From Aurantimonas endophytica (lineage in GTDB: Bacteria; Pseudomonadota; Alphaproteobacteria; Rhizobiales; Rhizobiaceae): DNA of 64,000 bases. The stretch spans positions 496,001 to 560,000 of the forward strand of contig NZ_JACIEM010000002.1 in the NCBI RefSeq assembly GCF_014196845.1. The letters are read 5' to 3'. The position numbers and the translations under genes are program-made. Below are positions 9,805 through 18,176 of this stretch, in pieces. Under the pieces are notes generated by a model that ran no database searches, had not been told where the DNA came from, and was given only the letters and a program-made list of their open reading frames with translations. Position 1 is the first letter of the stretch. Every line of letters begins with the position of its first letter.

Positions 9805-11087
9805 TGGCCCGCGCGGTCTATCTCGTCGACGGCGCCCGTACGCCCTTTATCAAGGCGCGCGGCCGGCCGGGACCGTTCACCCCGGTCGACCTCGCGGTAC
9901 AGTGCGGCCGCCCGCTGCTGATGCGTCAGGCCTTCGAGCCGCAGGCGATCGATCTCGTCATCCTCGGCTGCGTCAACGTCGTCGCCGACGAGATGAACCC
10001 GGCGCGGGTCGCCGGCCTGCGGCTTGGCCTGCCGGACGAGACGCCGGCCTTCACCGTGCAGATCAATTGCGGCTCGGGCATGCAGTCGATCGACACCGCC
10101 TTCCGCTACATCGAGGGCGGTACCGCCGACATCGTGCTCGCCGGCGGCACCGATGCGCTGAGCCATTCGCCGCTGGTGCTGCGGCGCGGCGCCGTCGACT
10201 GGTTCGCGGAGCTGAACGGGGCCCGTTCGACCGGCGACCGGCTAAAGGCCTTCGCCGGGCTGAAGCCGGACTTCCTCAAGCCGCTGATCGGTCTCGAACG
10301 CGGCCTGACCGACCCCATCACCAATCTGAACATGGGTCAGACCGCCGAGCTGCTGGCGCATTATTTCGCCATCTCCCGGCAGGAAGCCGACGAATACGCC
10401 GCCGAGAGTCACAACCGGCTCGACCGCGCGACCAACGAGGGCTGGCTGAAGGACGAGATGCTGCCGGCCTTCGGGCGCGACGGCGATGTCCACGAGCGCG
10501 ACGACGGCGTCCGACCCGGTTCGAGCGCCGCGGGCCTCGCCAAGCTGAAGCCGGTCTTCGAGAAGCCCTACGGCAAGGTGACGGCGGGCAATTCCTCGCA
10601 GATCACCGACGGGGCCTCCTGGGTGGTGCTGGCCTCAGAGGAAGCGGTGGCTAAGCATGGCATGAAGCCGCTGGCGCGCATCGTCGATTCCGAATGGGGC
10701 GCGCTCGATCCCTCGATCATGGGCCTCGGCCCGGTCGTCGCCTCCGCGCCGATCCTGAAGCGCCAGAACATGGGCGTCTCCGACGTCGATCTCTGGGAGC
10801 TGAACGAGGCTTTCGCCGCACAGGTCCTCGCCTGCCTCCGGGCCTTCGAGACGGAGAAGATCGCCAACGACGTGCTCGGCCTCGACGGGCGCGGCGGCGC
10901 CATCGATCGCGCCCGGCTGAATGTCGATGGCGGGGCGATCTCGCTCGGCCATCCGGTCGGCACCAGCGGCACCCGCATCACGCTCCATCTCGCCAATGCG
11001 ATGCGCAGGCTGGGCCACAAGCGCGGCATCGCCACCGAATGCATCGGCGGCGGCCAGGGCGGGGCGATGCTGCTGGAGGCGGCATGA
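9804..11087 (+). CDS. fadA: Acetyl-CoA C-acyltransferase (3-ketoacyl-CoA thiolase)
   Basis: Last enzyme of the beta-oxidation cycle, releasing acetyl-CoA from 3-ketoacyl-CoA. The 427-aa length is closer to FadI-type thiolases than to the roughly 390-aa FadA type. The reactive Cys is in INCGSGMQSID (about residue 90). The His of WELNEAFA and GGAISLGHPVGTSGTR and the second Cys in CIGGGQGGAML are all visible. The ATG at 9804 overlaps the fadE stop. A short hairpin separates it from fadB, 91 bp downstream. Symbol fadA is used for role; fadI may be the better subfamily name. Confidence 0.93.
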   Translation: MARAVYLVDGARTPFIKARGRPGPFTPVDLAVQCGRPLLMRQAFEPQAIDLVILGCVNVVADEMNPARVAGLRLGLPDETPAFTVQINCGSGMQSIDTAFRYIEGGTADIVLAGGTDALSHSPLVLRRGAVDWFAELNGARSTGDRLKAFAGLKPDFLKPLIGLERGLTDPITNLNMGQTAELLAHYFAISRQEADEYAAESHNRLDRATNEGWLKDEMLPAFGRDGDVHERDDGVRPGSSAAGLAKLKPVFEKPYGKVTAGNSSQITDGASWVVLASEEAVAKHGMKPLARIVDSEWGALDPSIMGLGPVVASAPILKRQNMGVSDVDLWELNEAFAAQVLACLRAFETEKIANDVLGLDGRGGAIDRARLNVDGGAISLGHPVGTSGTRITLHLANAMRRLGHKRGIATECIGGGQGGAMLLEAA

Positions 11088-11103
11088 CGCTCTGACCTCC
11101 CGT

Positions 11104-11121
11104 CCGGCGAGTGATCGCCGG
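11104..11121 (+). other. GNRA-loop hairpin between fadA and fadB
   Basis: Perfect 7-bp stem CCGGCGA (11104-11110) / TCGCCGG (11115-11121) closed by GTGA, a GNRA tetraloop. It is in the 91-bp spacer and is not followed by a T-run, so it is unlikely to stop transcription fully. It may protect the fadEA mRNA 3' end or tune fadB expression; that is inference. Confidence 0.45.
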
Positions 11122-11178
11122 CAGCACACGGACCCGACCCCGGAACCGACAGTTTGACGAGAAGACGAGAACAAGCCC

Positions 11179-13278
11179 ATGAGCCGAATGCTCGCCGCCC
11201 TTTCCGACCAGTCGCTCGAACTCGGCCCCGCACGCGCGGCTGAACCAGAGGGAAACTGGCGCTGCGCGACGGATGCGGATCACGTCACCTGGCTCGTCCT
11301 CGACCGCCCCGGCAAGTCGGTCAACACGATCGACCGCAGCGTCATCGAGGAACTCGCCGGTCACGTTGAACGGATCGCGGAGCAGCGGCCCCCGGCCTTG
11401 GTCATCCGCTCGGCCAAGCCCTCCGGCTTCGCGGCCGGCGCCGACATCCAGCAATTCGCCGGCGCCTCGACCGCCGAAATCAGCGCCATGCTGGAAGAAG
11501 CGCATCGGGTTCTCGACAGGCTGTCGCAACTGCCGATGCGGACGATCGCGGTCATCCACGGCCACTGCCTCGGCGCCGGACTGGAACTGGCGCTCGCCTG
11601 CGACCGGCGCCTCGCCGTGCCGGAATCCAGCCTCGGATTTCCGGAAGTGATGCTCGGCCTGCATCCGGGGCTCGGCGGGACCTACCGCGCCACCGCGACC
11701 GCCGATCCGCTCGAAGCCATGACGATGATGCTGACCGGCAAGCCGGCAACCGCGAAGAAGGCCAAGGCCATCGGCCTCGTCGACGCCGTGGTCGAGGAGC
11801 GGCATGTGCGCGCCGCGGTGCAGGCGGCGATCCGCGGCGAGCTCGAGCCGGCCGGCGGCAGCTTCAAGGCCCAGGCCTTCTCGCTCCGCCCGGCGCGTGC
11901 CCTGATGGCCAGCCAGATGCGGCGCAAGGCGGCCGACAAGGCGCCGAAGGCGCATTATCCGGCGCCCTATCGCCTGATCGATCTCTGGGAAGAGCACGGC
12001 GGCAACGCCAAGGCGATGCAGGCCGCCGAGATCAGGAGCTTCGCCGAGCTGATCGAGACCGAAACGGCGCAGAACCTCGTCCGCGTGTTCTTCCTGCGCG
12101 AGGCGATGAAGGGCCTGAAACAGGGCTCGTCCGCGATCAGCCGCGTCCACGTGGTCGGCGCTGGCGCGATGGGCGGCGACATCGCCGCATGGGCAGCGCG
12201 CGAAGGCTTCCACGTCACCCTGGGCGATGTCGCCAACGAGCCGATCGGCCGCGCCATGAAGGCCGCGACGAAGATGCTGACAGCGACCCTGAAGGACCCG
12301 CTGAAGATCCGCGACGCGCTCGATCGGCTGACACCGGACCCGCGCGGCCTCGGCATCCGCCATGCCGATCTCGTCATCGAGGCCGCGCCGGAACGCCTCG
12401 AGCTGAAGCGCGGCATCTTCGCCGCCATCGAGCCGCAGCTGAAAACGGGCGCGCTGCTGGCGACCAACACCTCGGCGCTGCCGTTGGAGGATCTGGCCGA
12501 GGGTCTCGCCGATCCGTCGCGCCTCGTCGGGCTGCATTTCTTCAACCCGGTCTCGCGCATGCAACTCGTCGAGATCGTCCGGCACGACCGGATCAGCGCC
12601 GAGACCCTGCGCCGGGCGACGGCCTTCGCGGTGGAACTCTCGCGCCTGCCCGCGCCCGTCGGCTCGGCCCCCGGCTTCCTCGTCAACCGGGCGCTGACGC
12701 CGTACATGGCCGAGGCGCTGATCATGGTCGATGAGGGCATCCCGAAAGAGCGCATCGACCGCGTCGCCGAGGATTTCGGCATGCCGATGGGGCCCGTGGA
12801 ACTCGCCGACCAGGTCGGGCTCGACATCGCGCTCGAGGTTTCCGCGTCGCTGCGCCAGCGCCTCGCCGTGCCGTTCCCGGACAGTCCGGCTTGGCTGGAG
12901 AAGCTGGTCGCGGAGAAGAAGCTTGGTCGCAAGACGGGGAGCGGGCTTTACGACTACGATGCCGACGGCAAGCCGAAGAAGCAGCGGGTGGAAGCGTCAC
13001 CGCAGGACGCCACGAGCGATGCGGACCTGCTCGACCGGCTGATCCTGCCGATGCTGAACGCCGTCGTCGCATGCCTCAGGGAAGGCGTCGTGGAGCGCGA
13101 GGACATTGCCGACGGCGCGATGATCTTCGGCACCGGCTTCGCGCCGTTCCGCGGCGGGCCGATCCACTACGCGCGTCATCGCGGAACAGACGAGATCACG
13201 GCGAAGTTGCGGATGCTGGCCGAAAAGCACGGCCCGCGCTTTACCCCGGACGCCGGCTGGGACCGCCTGAAGGGCTGA
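11179..13278 (+). CDS. fadB: Bifunctional enoyl-CoA hydratase / 3-hydroxyacyl-CoA dehydrogenase
   Basis: Carries out the two middle steps of beta-oxidation, hydration then NAD-dependent oxidation. The 699-aa protein has a crotonase domain (about 30-200) with FAAGADIQQFAG, HCLGAGLELALACD and LGFPEVMLGLHPGLGGT. The Glu residues of the hydratase centre lie in these last segments. Then comes a 3-hydroxyacyl-CoA dehydrogenase NAD-binding domain (about 315-495) with VHVVGAGAMGGDIA and the catalytic His in GLHFFNPVSRMQLVEI, followed by two C-terminal HAD domains. It is third in the fadE-fadA-fadB run, after a hairpin-containing spacer. FadJ is an equally good label. Confidence 0.94.
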   Translation: MSRMLAALSDQSLELGPARAAEPEGNWRCATDADHVTWLVLDRPGKSVNTIDRSVIEELAGHVERIAEQRPPALVIRSAKPSGFAAGADIQQFAGASTAEISAMLEEAHRVLDRLSQLPMRTIAVIHGHCLGAGLELALACDRRLAVPESSLGFPEVMLGLHPGLGGTYRATATADPLEAMTMMLTGKPATAKKAKAIGLVDAVVEERHVRAAVQAAIRGELEPAGGSFKAQAFSLRPARALMASQMRRKAADKAPKAHYPAPYRLIDLWEEHGGNAKAMQAAEIRSFAELIETETAQNLVRVFFLREAMKGLKQGSSAISRVHVVGAGAMGGDIAAWAAREGFHVTLGDVANEPIGRAMKAATKMLTATLKDPLKIRDALDRLTPDPRGLGIRHADLVIEAAPERLELKRGIFAAIEPQLKTGALLATNTSALPLEDLAEGLADPSRLVGLHFFNPVSRMQLVEIVRHDRISAETLRRATAFAVELSRLPAPVGSAPGFLVNRALTPYMAEALIMVDEGIPKERIDRVAEDFGMPMGPVELADQVGLDIALEVSASLRQRLAVPFPDSPAWLEKLVAEKKLGRKTGSGLYDYDADGKPKKQRVEASPQDATSDADLLDRLILPMLNAVVACLREGVVEREDIADGAMIFGTGFAPFRGGPIHYARHRGTDEITAKLRMLAEKHGPRFTPDAGWDRLKG

Positions 13279-13303
13279 CCCGGTCGGGCCGGGGAGTGAC
13301 GCT

Positions 13304-14143
13304 TCAGAGCGTCGTGCAGACATAGTCCTGCGTGCCGAGCCCGGTGCCGCCCAGCGTGACCCGGTCGCCCGGCCGCAGGAAGCGCGGCGGATCGTAGGAG
13401 AGGCCGACACCGCCGGGTGTCCCGGTCATGATCACGTCGCCGGGCTCCAGCCGCATGAAGCGCGAGATATAGGAGATGAGATAGGGCACCTTGAAGATCA
13501 TCTGCCTCGTATGGCCGGTCTGCTGGCGCTCGCCGTTGACGTCCAGCCAGAGCTCGATGTCGTCGTGGTTGATGGCCGAGGGCGGGACGAGCCACGGCCC
13601 GAGCGGCGCGAAGGTGTCGTGCGACTTGCCTTTCGTCCACTGGCCGCCGCGCTGCAGCTGGAAGCTCCGCTCGGTGAGGTCGTTGGCCAGCGTGAAGCCG
13701 GCGACATGGCGGAGCGCTTCCTCGACCCGGACGTATTTCGCCACCCGGCCGATAACCACGGCGAGCTCGACTCCCCAGTCGACGCGGTTCGCCATGCGGG
13801 GGATCTCGATCGGGTCGTTCGGGCCGGAAGCCGCGGTGGCAGCTTTCAGGAACAACGTCGGCTCGGGATTGATCTTGAACCCAGCGAGCTCGGCGCTGTC
13901 GTTGTAGTTCGGACCGATGCCGACGATCTTGCCGATCCGCCGCACCGGCATGCACAGGCGCACGTTTTCGGCAACGAGGGGAAGCGCGGACGGATCGAGA
14001 CGGGCCAGTACCGCCAGCTGTTCGGGATCGAGCGAACTGCCTTCGAAGGAGGTCAGGTGATGGCTCAGATCGCGGATGCGGCCGTCACTGTCGATGCATC
14101 CGGGACGCTCGACGCCCCGGTCCCCGAACCGCACAAACCGCAT
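13304..14143 (-). CDS. Fumarylacetoacetate hydrolase family protein
   Basis: A 279-aa member of the FAH family, metal-dependent hydrolases, decarboxylases or isomerases of 2-oxo acid-type substrates. The N-terminal 70 residues form the small domain. The core (about 75-279) has KIVGIGPNYNDSA, the acidic metal-binding VDWGVELAVVIG, and the C-terminal DVIMTGTPGGVG motif. The ATG at 14143 follows GGGAG at good spacing. It is divergent from the acyl-CoA dehydrogenase cluster, with the TTACGTAA element between them, so it may answer to the same regulator. Its position suggests a role in an aromatic or keto-acid pathway feeding acyl-CoA, but the substrate is unknown. Confidence 0.85.
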   Translation of the reverse strand: MRFVRFGDRGVERPGCIDSDGRIRDLSHHLTSFEGSSLDPEQLAVLARLDPSALPLVAENVRLCMPVRRIGKIVGIGPNYNDSAELAGFKINPEPTLFLKAATAASGPNDPIEIPRMANRVDWGVELAVVIGRVAKYVRVEEALRHVAGFTLANDLTERSFQLQRGGQWTKGKSHDTFAPLGPWLVPPSAINHDDIELWLDVNGERQQTGHTRQMIFKVPYLISYISRFMRLEPGDVIMTGTPGGVGLSYDPPRFLRPGDRVTLGGTGLGTQDYVCTTL

Positions 14144-14207
14144 GAATGCTACTCCCTGTCCCTGCCACGCAAATGGCGCCGGAGGTCGTTCGGTTCCTTG
14201 CGATAGA

Positions 14208-14223
14208 TTGACGATTACGTAAG
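14208..14223 (+). promoter_or_regulatory. Candidate operator in the divergent FAH / acyl-CoA dehydrogenase spacer
   Basis: TTGACGATTACGTAAG lies 69 bp before the acyl-CoA dehydrogenase start and 65 bp before the divergent FAH-family start. It contains the palindrome TTACGTAA and matches the element at 7439-7454 at 14 of 16 positions. The position fits an operator acting on one or both promoters. Confidence 0.5.
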
Positions 14224-14291
14224 ATGTCTACCGATCGAAGCTGGCCGAGTCAGGCGCTGGCGCGCACGATAAATCTTGGGAGGATTCGCCA

Positions 14292-16100
14292 ATGTACAAG
14301 GCCCCGATCACCGATATCGCCTTCGCGCTGGAGAAGGTCGCCGGCCTCGGCCCTGCCATGGAACAGGGGCTGCTGGGCGAACTGACGCCGGACCTGCTGC
14401 ACGCCGTTCTGGAGGAGGCGGGCCGCTTTGCCGGCGAGCGCGTCGCGCCGCTGGCCATGACTGGCGACCGGGAGGGTGCCGCGGTCCTGGACGGCGTCGT
14501 CACCACGCCGAAAGGCTGGCGCGAACTCTACGCCGACTGGAGCGCCAGCGGCTGGAATGCGCTGACCGGATCGGAGGTATTCGGCGGCCAGGGCCTGCCC
14601 ACGGCGCTCTCCGCTGCCGTCTTCGAAATGTGGAACTCCGCCTCGATGGGCTTTGCGATCGGCCCGACGCTCACCGTCGGCGCGGTCGAAGCGCTCGAAG
14701 CCCACGGTTCGCCGGAACTGCAGGACCGCTATCTGCCCAAACTCGTCTCCGGCGAGTGGATGGGGACGATGAACCTCACCGAGCCGCAGGCCGGCTCCGA
14801 CCTGTCGGCGCTGAAGGCTCGGGCGGAGCGGGCCGCGGACGGCACCTACCGGATCTTCGGCACCAAGATCTACATCACCTATGGCGAGCAGGATTTCACC
14901 GACAACATCGTGCATCTGGTGCTGGCACGCCTGCCGGATGCGCCGGCCGGCGTAAAGGGCATCTCGCTCTTCCTGGTGCCGAAGTTCCTGCCCGAGGCGG
15001 ACGGCTCCCTCGGCCGGCGCAACGACGTGTTCTGCTCCGCGCTGGAGCACAAGCTCGGCATCCACGGCTCGCCGACCTGCACGATGATCTACGGTGACGG
15101 CTTCGTCGCGGGCGAGGAGGCCGGCGCAGTCGGCTGGCTGATCGGCGAGGAAAATCGCGGCCTCGCCTGCATGTTCACGATGATGAACAATGCCCGCCTG
15201 CTCGTCGGCATCCAGGGCGTCGGCGTTGCCGAGGCGGCGTTCCAGCAGGCGCTGTCCTATGCCGGCGAGCGCCGGCAGGGCCGCGCCACCCGCCTCGTTC
15301 CGGATGCCGGGACGCCCGGGCAGATGAGCCCGATCGTCGAGCATCCCGATGTCGCGCGCATGCTTTTGACGATGAAGGCGCTGACCGGTGCGGCGCGCGC
15401 CATATGCTATGCCTGCGGCCACGCCACCGACATGGCCCGGGCGCTCGGCGACGACCCCACCGCGGCAAAGGCCTGGAAGGAGCGGGCCAATCTCCTGACG
15501 CCCGTCGCCAAGGCCTTCTCCACCGACATCGGCGTCGAGGTAGCTTCGCTAGGCATCCAGGTGCATGGCGGCATGGGCTATGTCGAGGAGACCGGCGCCG
15601 CGCGGCTTCTGCGCGATGCGCGGATCGCGCCGATCTACGAGGGCACCAACGGCATCCAGGCGATCGACCTCGTCATGCGCAAGCTTGGCCAGTCGGGCGG
15701 TGCCGCGATCGAGGCCTATCTGGCCGAACTGACGCAGACGGCCGATGCCGTCGCGGCCCGGAACGAGCCGGATTTCGGCGCCACCGGCGCAGCCCTGGCG
15801 GCATCGCTGGGGGATATTCGCGAGGCGGCGGCCTTCATGACCCGCTGCGTGGCGGAAGGCGACACCGATATGGCGCTTGCCGGTGCAACCTCCTTTCTTC
15901 GCCTGTTCGGCCTTGTCGCTGGCGGCGTCTACCTCGCCAAGGGCGCGCTCGCTGAACCGATGCAACCGGAACGCGTGGCGCTGGCACGTTTCATGGCGGA
16001 AAACCTACTGACGGAAACTGCAGGGCTCGCCCGCCGGGTGGTCGCGGGCGCCGCCAGCCTGAACGCGGCGCGGTCCCTTCTCGAAATGGATGCACGATGA
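14292..16100 (+). CDS. Acyl-CoA dehydrogenase with C-terminal extension
   Basis: A 602-aa FAD acyl-CoA dehydrogenase of the roughly 600-residue class, distinct from the 756-aa FadE above. It has an N-terminal extension typical of this class, then the dehydrogenase N-terminal and middle domains with [19 protein letters not shown] and [13 protein letters not shown]. The C-terminal domain follows with [21 protein letters not shown] and [16 protein letters not shown]. That tyrosine-glutamate-glycine segment holds the catalytic Glu in the ACAD family. A short C-terminal acyl-CoA dehydrogenase extension ends the protein. The ATG follows GGGAGG. It overlaps the next gene by 4 bp (ATGA). Chain-length or aromatic acyl preference is not readable. 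Confidence 0.92.
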   Translation: MYKAPITDIAFALEKVAGLGPAMEQGLLGELTPDLLHAVLEEAGRFAGERVAPLAMTGDREGAAVLDGVVTTPKGWRELYADWSASGWNALTGSEVFGGQGLPTALSAAVFEMWNSASMGFAIGPTLTVGAVEALEAHGSPELQDRYLPKLVSGEWMGTMNLTEPQAGSDLSALKARAERAADGTYRIFGTKIYITYGEQDFTDNIVHLVLARLPDAPAGVKGISLFLVPKFLPEADGSLGRRNDVFCSALEHKLGIHGSPTCTMIYGDGFVAGEEAGAVGWLIGEENRGLACMFTMMNNARLLVGIQGVGVAEAAFQQALSYAGERRQGRATRLVPDAGTPGQMSPIVEHPDVARMLLTMKALTGAARAICYACGHATDMARALGDDPTAAKAWKERANLLTPVAKAFSTDIGVEVASLGIQVHGGMGYVEETGAARLLRDARIAPIYEGTNGIQAIDLVMRKLGQSGGAAIEAYLAELTQTADAVAARNEPDFGATGAALAASLGDIREAAAFMTRCVAEGDTDMALAGATSFLRLFGLVAGGVYLAKGALAEPMQPERVALARFMAENLLTETAGLARRVVAGAASLNAARSLLEMDAR

Positions 16101-16834
16101 GCGATCTGATCGAAACCGGCGTCGAGGCCGGCGTCCTCACCGTCCGGATGAACCGGCCCGACAAGAAGAACGCCATCACGCAGGCCATGTACCGGACGAT
16201 GGCCGACGCGATCACCGGTGCGGGCCAGGACGATGCGATCGCCGCGGTGCTGATCTGCGGCGCGCCCGGCACCTTTACCGCCGGCAACGACATCAAGGAC
16301 TTCATGTCGGTCGCCATGAGCGGGACGCCGCCACGCGACGCCTACGATTTCCTCATCGCGATCGCGACGTCGCAGAAGCCGCTGGTGGCTGCCGTCGACG
16401 GCATCGCCATCGGCATCGGCACGACCATCCTGATGCACTGCGATCTCGCCTACGCCTCGCCCGCCTCGATCTTCCGCACACCCTTCCTCGACCTCGGCGT
16501 CACGCCGGAGGCTGGTTCCAGCCTGATCGCCCCGAGGATCATGGGCGATCAGCGCGCCTTCGCGCTCCTGGCGCTGGGGGATACCTTCGATGCCGAGGCG
16601 GCCCGGCAGGCCGGCCTGGTCTACGCGGTGGTCGAGGACGCCGAGGCGGCCGCTTTGGACGCAGCCCGACGGCTGGCGAAGAAGCCGCCGGAGGCGCTGC
16701 GTATCGCCCGCGAACTGCTGCGCGGCGACCAGGCGGAAATCGTGAAACGCATAGACCGCGAGATCGGCCATTTCACCGAGCGCCTGTCGTCAAAGGAGGC
16801 CAAGGCCGCCTTCATGGCGTTCATGTCCCGGTAG
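16097..16834 (+). CDS. Enoyl-CoA hydratase/isomerase family protein (ECI-like)
   Basis: A 245-aa crotonase-fold protein, translationally coupled to the upstream acyl-CoA dehydrogenase by an ATGA overlap. The oxyanion-hole segments GTFTAGNDIKDF and DGIAIGIGTTILMHCD are clear. FTAGNDxxDF is commoner in enoyl-CoA delta-isomerase (PCI/ECI2-like) proteins than in hydratases. The acidic residue in the TPEAGSS segment could be the single catalytic Glu of an isomerase. I therefore favour an auxiliary 3,2-trans-enoyl-CoA isomerase that lets unsaturated acyl chains enter the cycle, with hydratase as the alternative. Confidence 0.85.
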   Translation: MSDLIETGVEAGVLTVRMNRPDKKNAITQAMYRTMADAITGAGQDDAIAAVLICGAPGTFTAGNDIKDFMSVAMSGTPPRDAYDFLIAIATSQKPLVAAVDGIAIGIGTTILMHCDLAYASPASIFRTPFLDLGVTPEAGSSLIAPRIMGDQRAFALLALGDTFDAEAARQAGLVYAVVEDAEAAALDAARRLAKKPPEALRIARELLRGDQAEIVKRIDREIGHFTERLSSKEAKAAFMAFMSR

Positions 16835-16896
16835 GGACGGTCAGGCGCTGGTCGGATTCCGCCTCCGGCCGGGGATTGGCCGCTGCCTCCCTCACG

Positions 16897-17340
16897 GCGT
16901 CATCTCCGGGCTTGACCCGGGGACCCGTTCCAAACCGTCCGAGCTCTCGATTGCCCTGGGAACACGCGTCACCTCCGCTGCCGCCATTCAACGTTCCCTG
17001 GATCCTCGGGACGGGCCCGAGGATGACGACCCTCGATGAGCGCAGGCACATACTTGCCGAGTTGATGGATAGGCGCGTCATCGCGGCGATGTACCCAGGC
17101 TTATCGGTGTCGCCGGCAACCCGTCCGTGGGGCGCTGGCTAATGCCGTCATCTGGCAAACCGGACTGCCCCGCCGCCGTCGGCGACTCGTCAGATCATCC
17201 ACGGGCGTCATCCTCGGGCCCCGTCCCGAGGATCCAGTTTGAGGGCCCTCAGGCCGAGGCCGGGATCGATTCCCTGCCGCGCGGCGGGAGCTTCTGCGCC
17301 GAGGCATGAGTCACGGGGACAAACCCGGGGATGACGCCGT
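16897..17340. repeat. Cluster of four REP-like palindromes in alternating orientation
   Basis: The 544-bp gap 16835-17378 holds no convincing gene. It carries four copies of a 30-33 bp element starting CGTCATC followed by an imperfect CCTCGGG...CCCGAGG palindrome: 16897-16926 (plus), 16999-17028 (minus), 17205-17236 (plus), 17309-17340 (minus). Copies 2 and 3 are reverse complements apart from one extra C. Copies 1 and 4 form a second variant (CCGGG-CCCGGGG). Spacing is about 70-180 bp. The alternating arrangement is that of a bacterial interspersed mosaic element. Similar CGTCATCCTCGGG elements are, to my knowledge, scattered through many Hyphomicrobiales genomes. Confidence 0.75.
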
Positions 17341-17378
17341 GAAGGTGGTTACCGCCACCTCGCCGATGCGGCTGGTCT

Positions 17379-18071
17379 TCATCCACGCTTTCGACTGTCT
17401 TCCTCGATACTGCCGGTCGTCGCCCCGCGGGTGCTCTTCCCCCCGGCTACGTCGCTCTTCGTGTCGTCAACGGTCTCCGGCTCCTCCTCCGCCTCGGCGC
17501 GAAACAGGAAGCGGTAGGTGCCGACACAGCCGATAAGGCAGATGCCGGCCGCGATGACGATGATCGGCCAGGTGCCGTGCTCGGCGAAGAACACCCGGAA
17601 TGCCGCCCCGAATATGTAGGCGCCGAGCCCGTAGGCGCCGGCCCAGAGCGCCGCGCTGATCGTGTTCAGGACGAGGAATTTCGGCCAGCTCATGTGCATC
17701 GTGCCGGCGACGAAGCCGTTCAGCTGGCGCAGGATGATGATGAAGCGGGCGACCAGTACCACCCAGAGGCCGTAATCCTCGAAGCGCTTCTCGACCATGG
17801 CGAAGCGGCGCTCGCCGAGGCCGACCTTCTCGCCCCAGCGCACCACCATGCCCCGGCCGTAGCGGCGGCCGAGCAGATAACCGAGATTGTCGCCAACCAC
17901 CGCCCCGACCATCGCGGTGAGGAACACCGCGGTCAGGCTGAGCGAGCCTTCGCCGGCCAGCATCCCTGCGGCCATGACCAGGCTTTCGCCCGGCAGCGGC
18001 AGCCCGGTCGACTCAAGGAGAACGACGACGAACAGGAACGCGTAGCCGTAGTGGGTCAGGTACTCGGTCAC
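17379..18071 (-). CDS. DedA family membrane protein (VTT domain)
   Basis: A 230-aa inner membrane protein of the DedA/SNARE-associated family, linked in other bacteria to membrane homeostasis and undecaprenyl-phosphate flipping. Visible features are the N-terminal helix, the re-entrant segment STGLPLPGESLVMAAG, GDNLGYLLGRRYGRG, and the second half with FIIILRQLNGFVAGTMHMSW. The Arg of the last segment is conserved in DedA proteins. Two more hydrophobic helices follow (about 140-195). The last 35 residues are polar and charged. Start is a GTG at 18071. The gene reads into the REP cluster. Confidence 0.88.
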   Translation of the reverse strand: MTEYLTHYGYAFLFVVVLLESTGLPLPGESLVMAAGMLAGEGSLSLTAVFLTAMVGAVVGDNLGYLLGRRYGRGMVVRWGEKVGLGERRFAMVEKRFEDYGLWVVLVARFIIILRQLNGFVAGTMHMSWPKFLVLNTISAALWAGAYGLGAYIFGAAFRVFFAEHGTWPIIVIAAGICLIGCVGTYRFLFRAEAEEEPETVDDTKSDVAGGKSTRGATTGSIEEDSRKRG

Positions 18072-18160
18072 TGTGTCGGTTCAGTTGGTTGCGGGGGTTG
18101 GCGCGCCCGATCGGCAGGCATCTCGGCTCGCACGAACGGCCGGCAACGGCAAGCCCGTCT

Positions 18161-18176
18161 CGCTGAGTGCTCAGCG
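18161..18176. terminator. Hairpin at the end of the rlmD-like gene
   Basis: CGCTGA (18161-18166) / TCAGCG (18171-18176), a perfect 6-bp stem with a 4-nt loop, overlapping the stop codon of the minus-strand methyltransferase gene. No T-run follows, so any terminator role is tentative. Confidence 0.3.

Noticed and set aside
7534-16834. Beta-oxidation region as a transferred catabolic island
   Set aside because: GC content and codon use look like the neighbours by eye, and there are no mobile-element genes, tRNA or att repeats at the edges.
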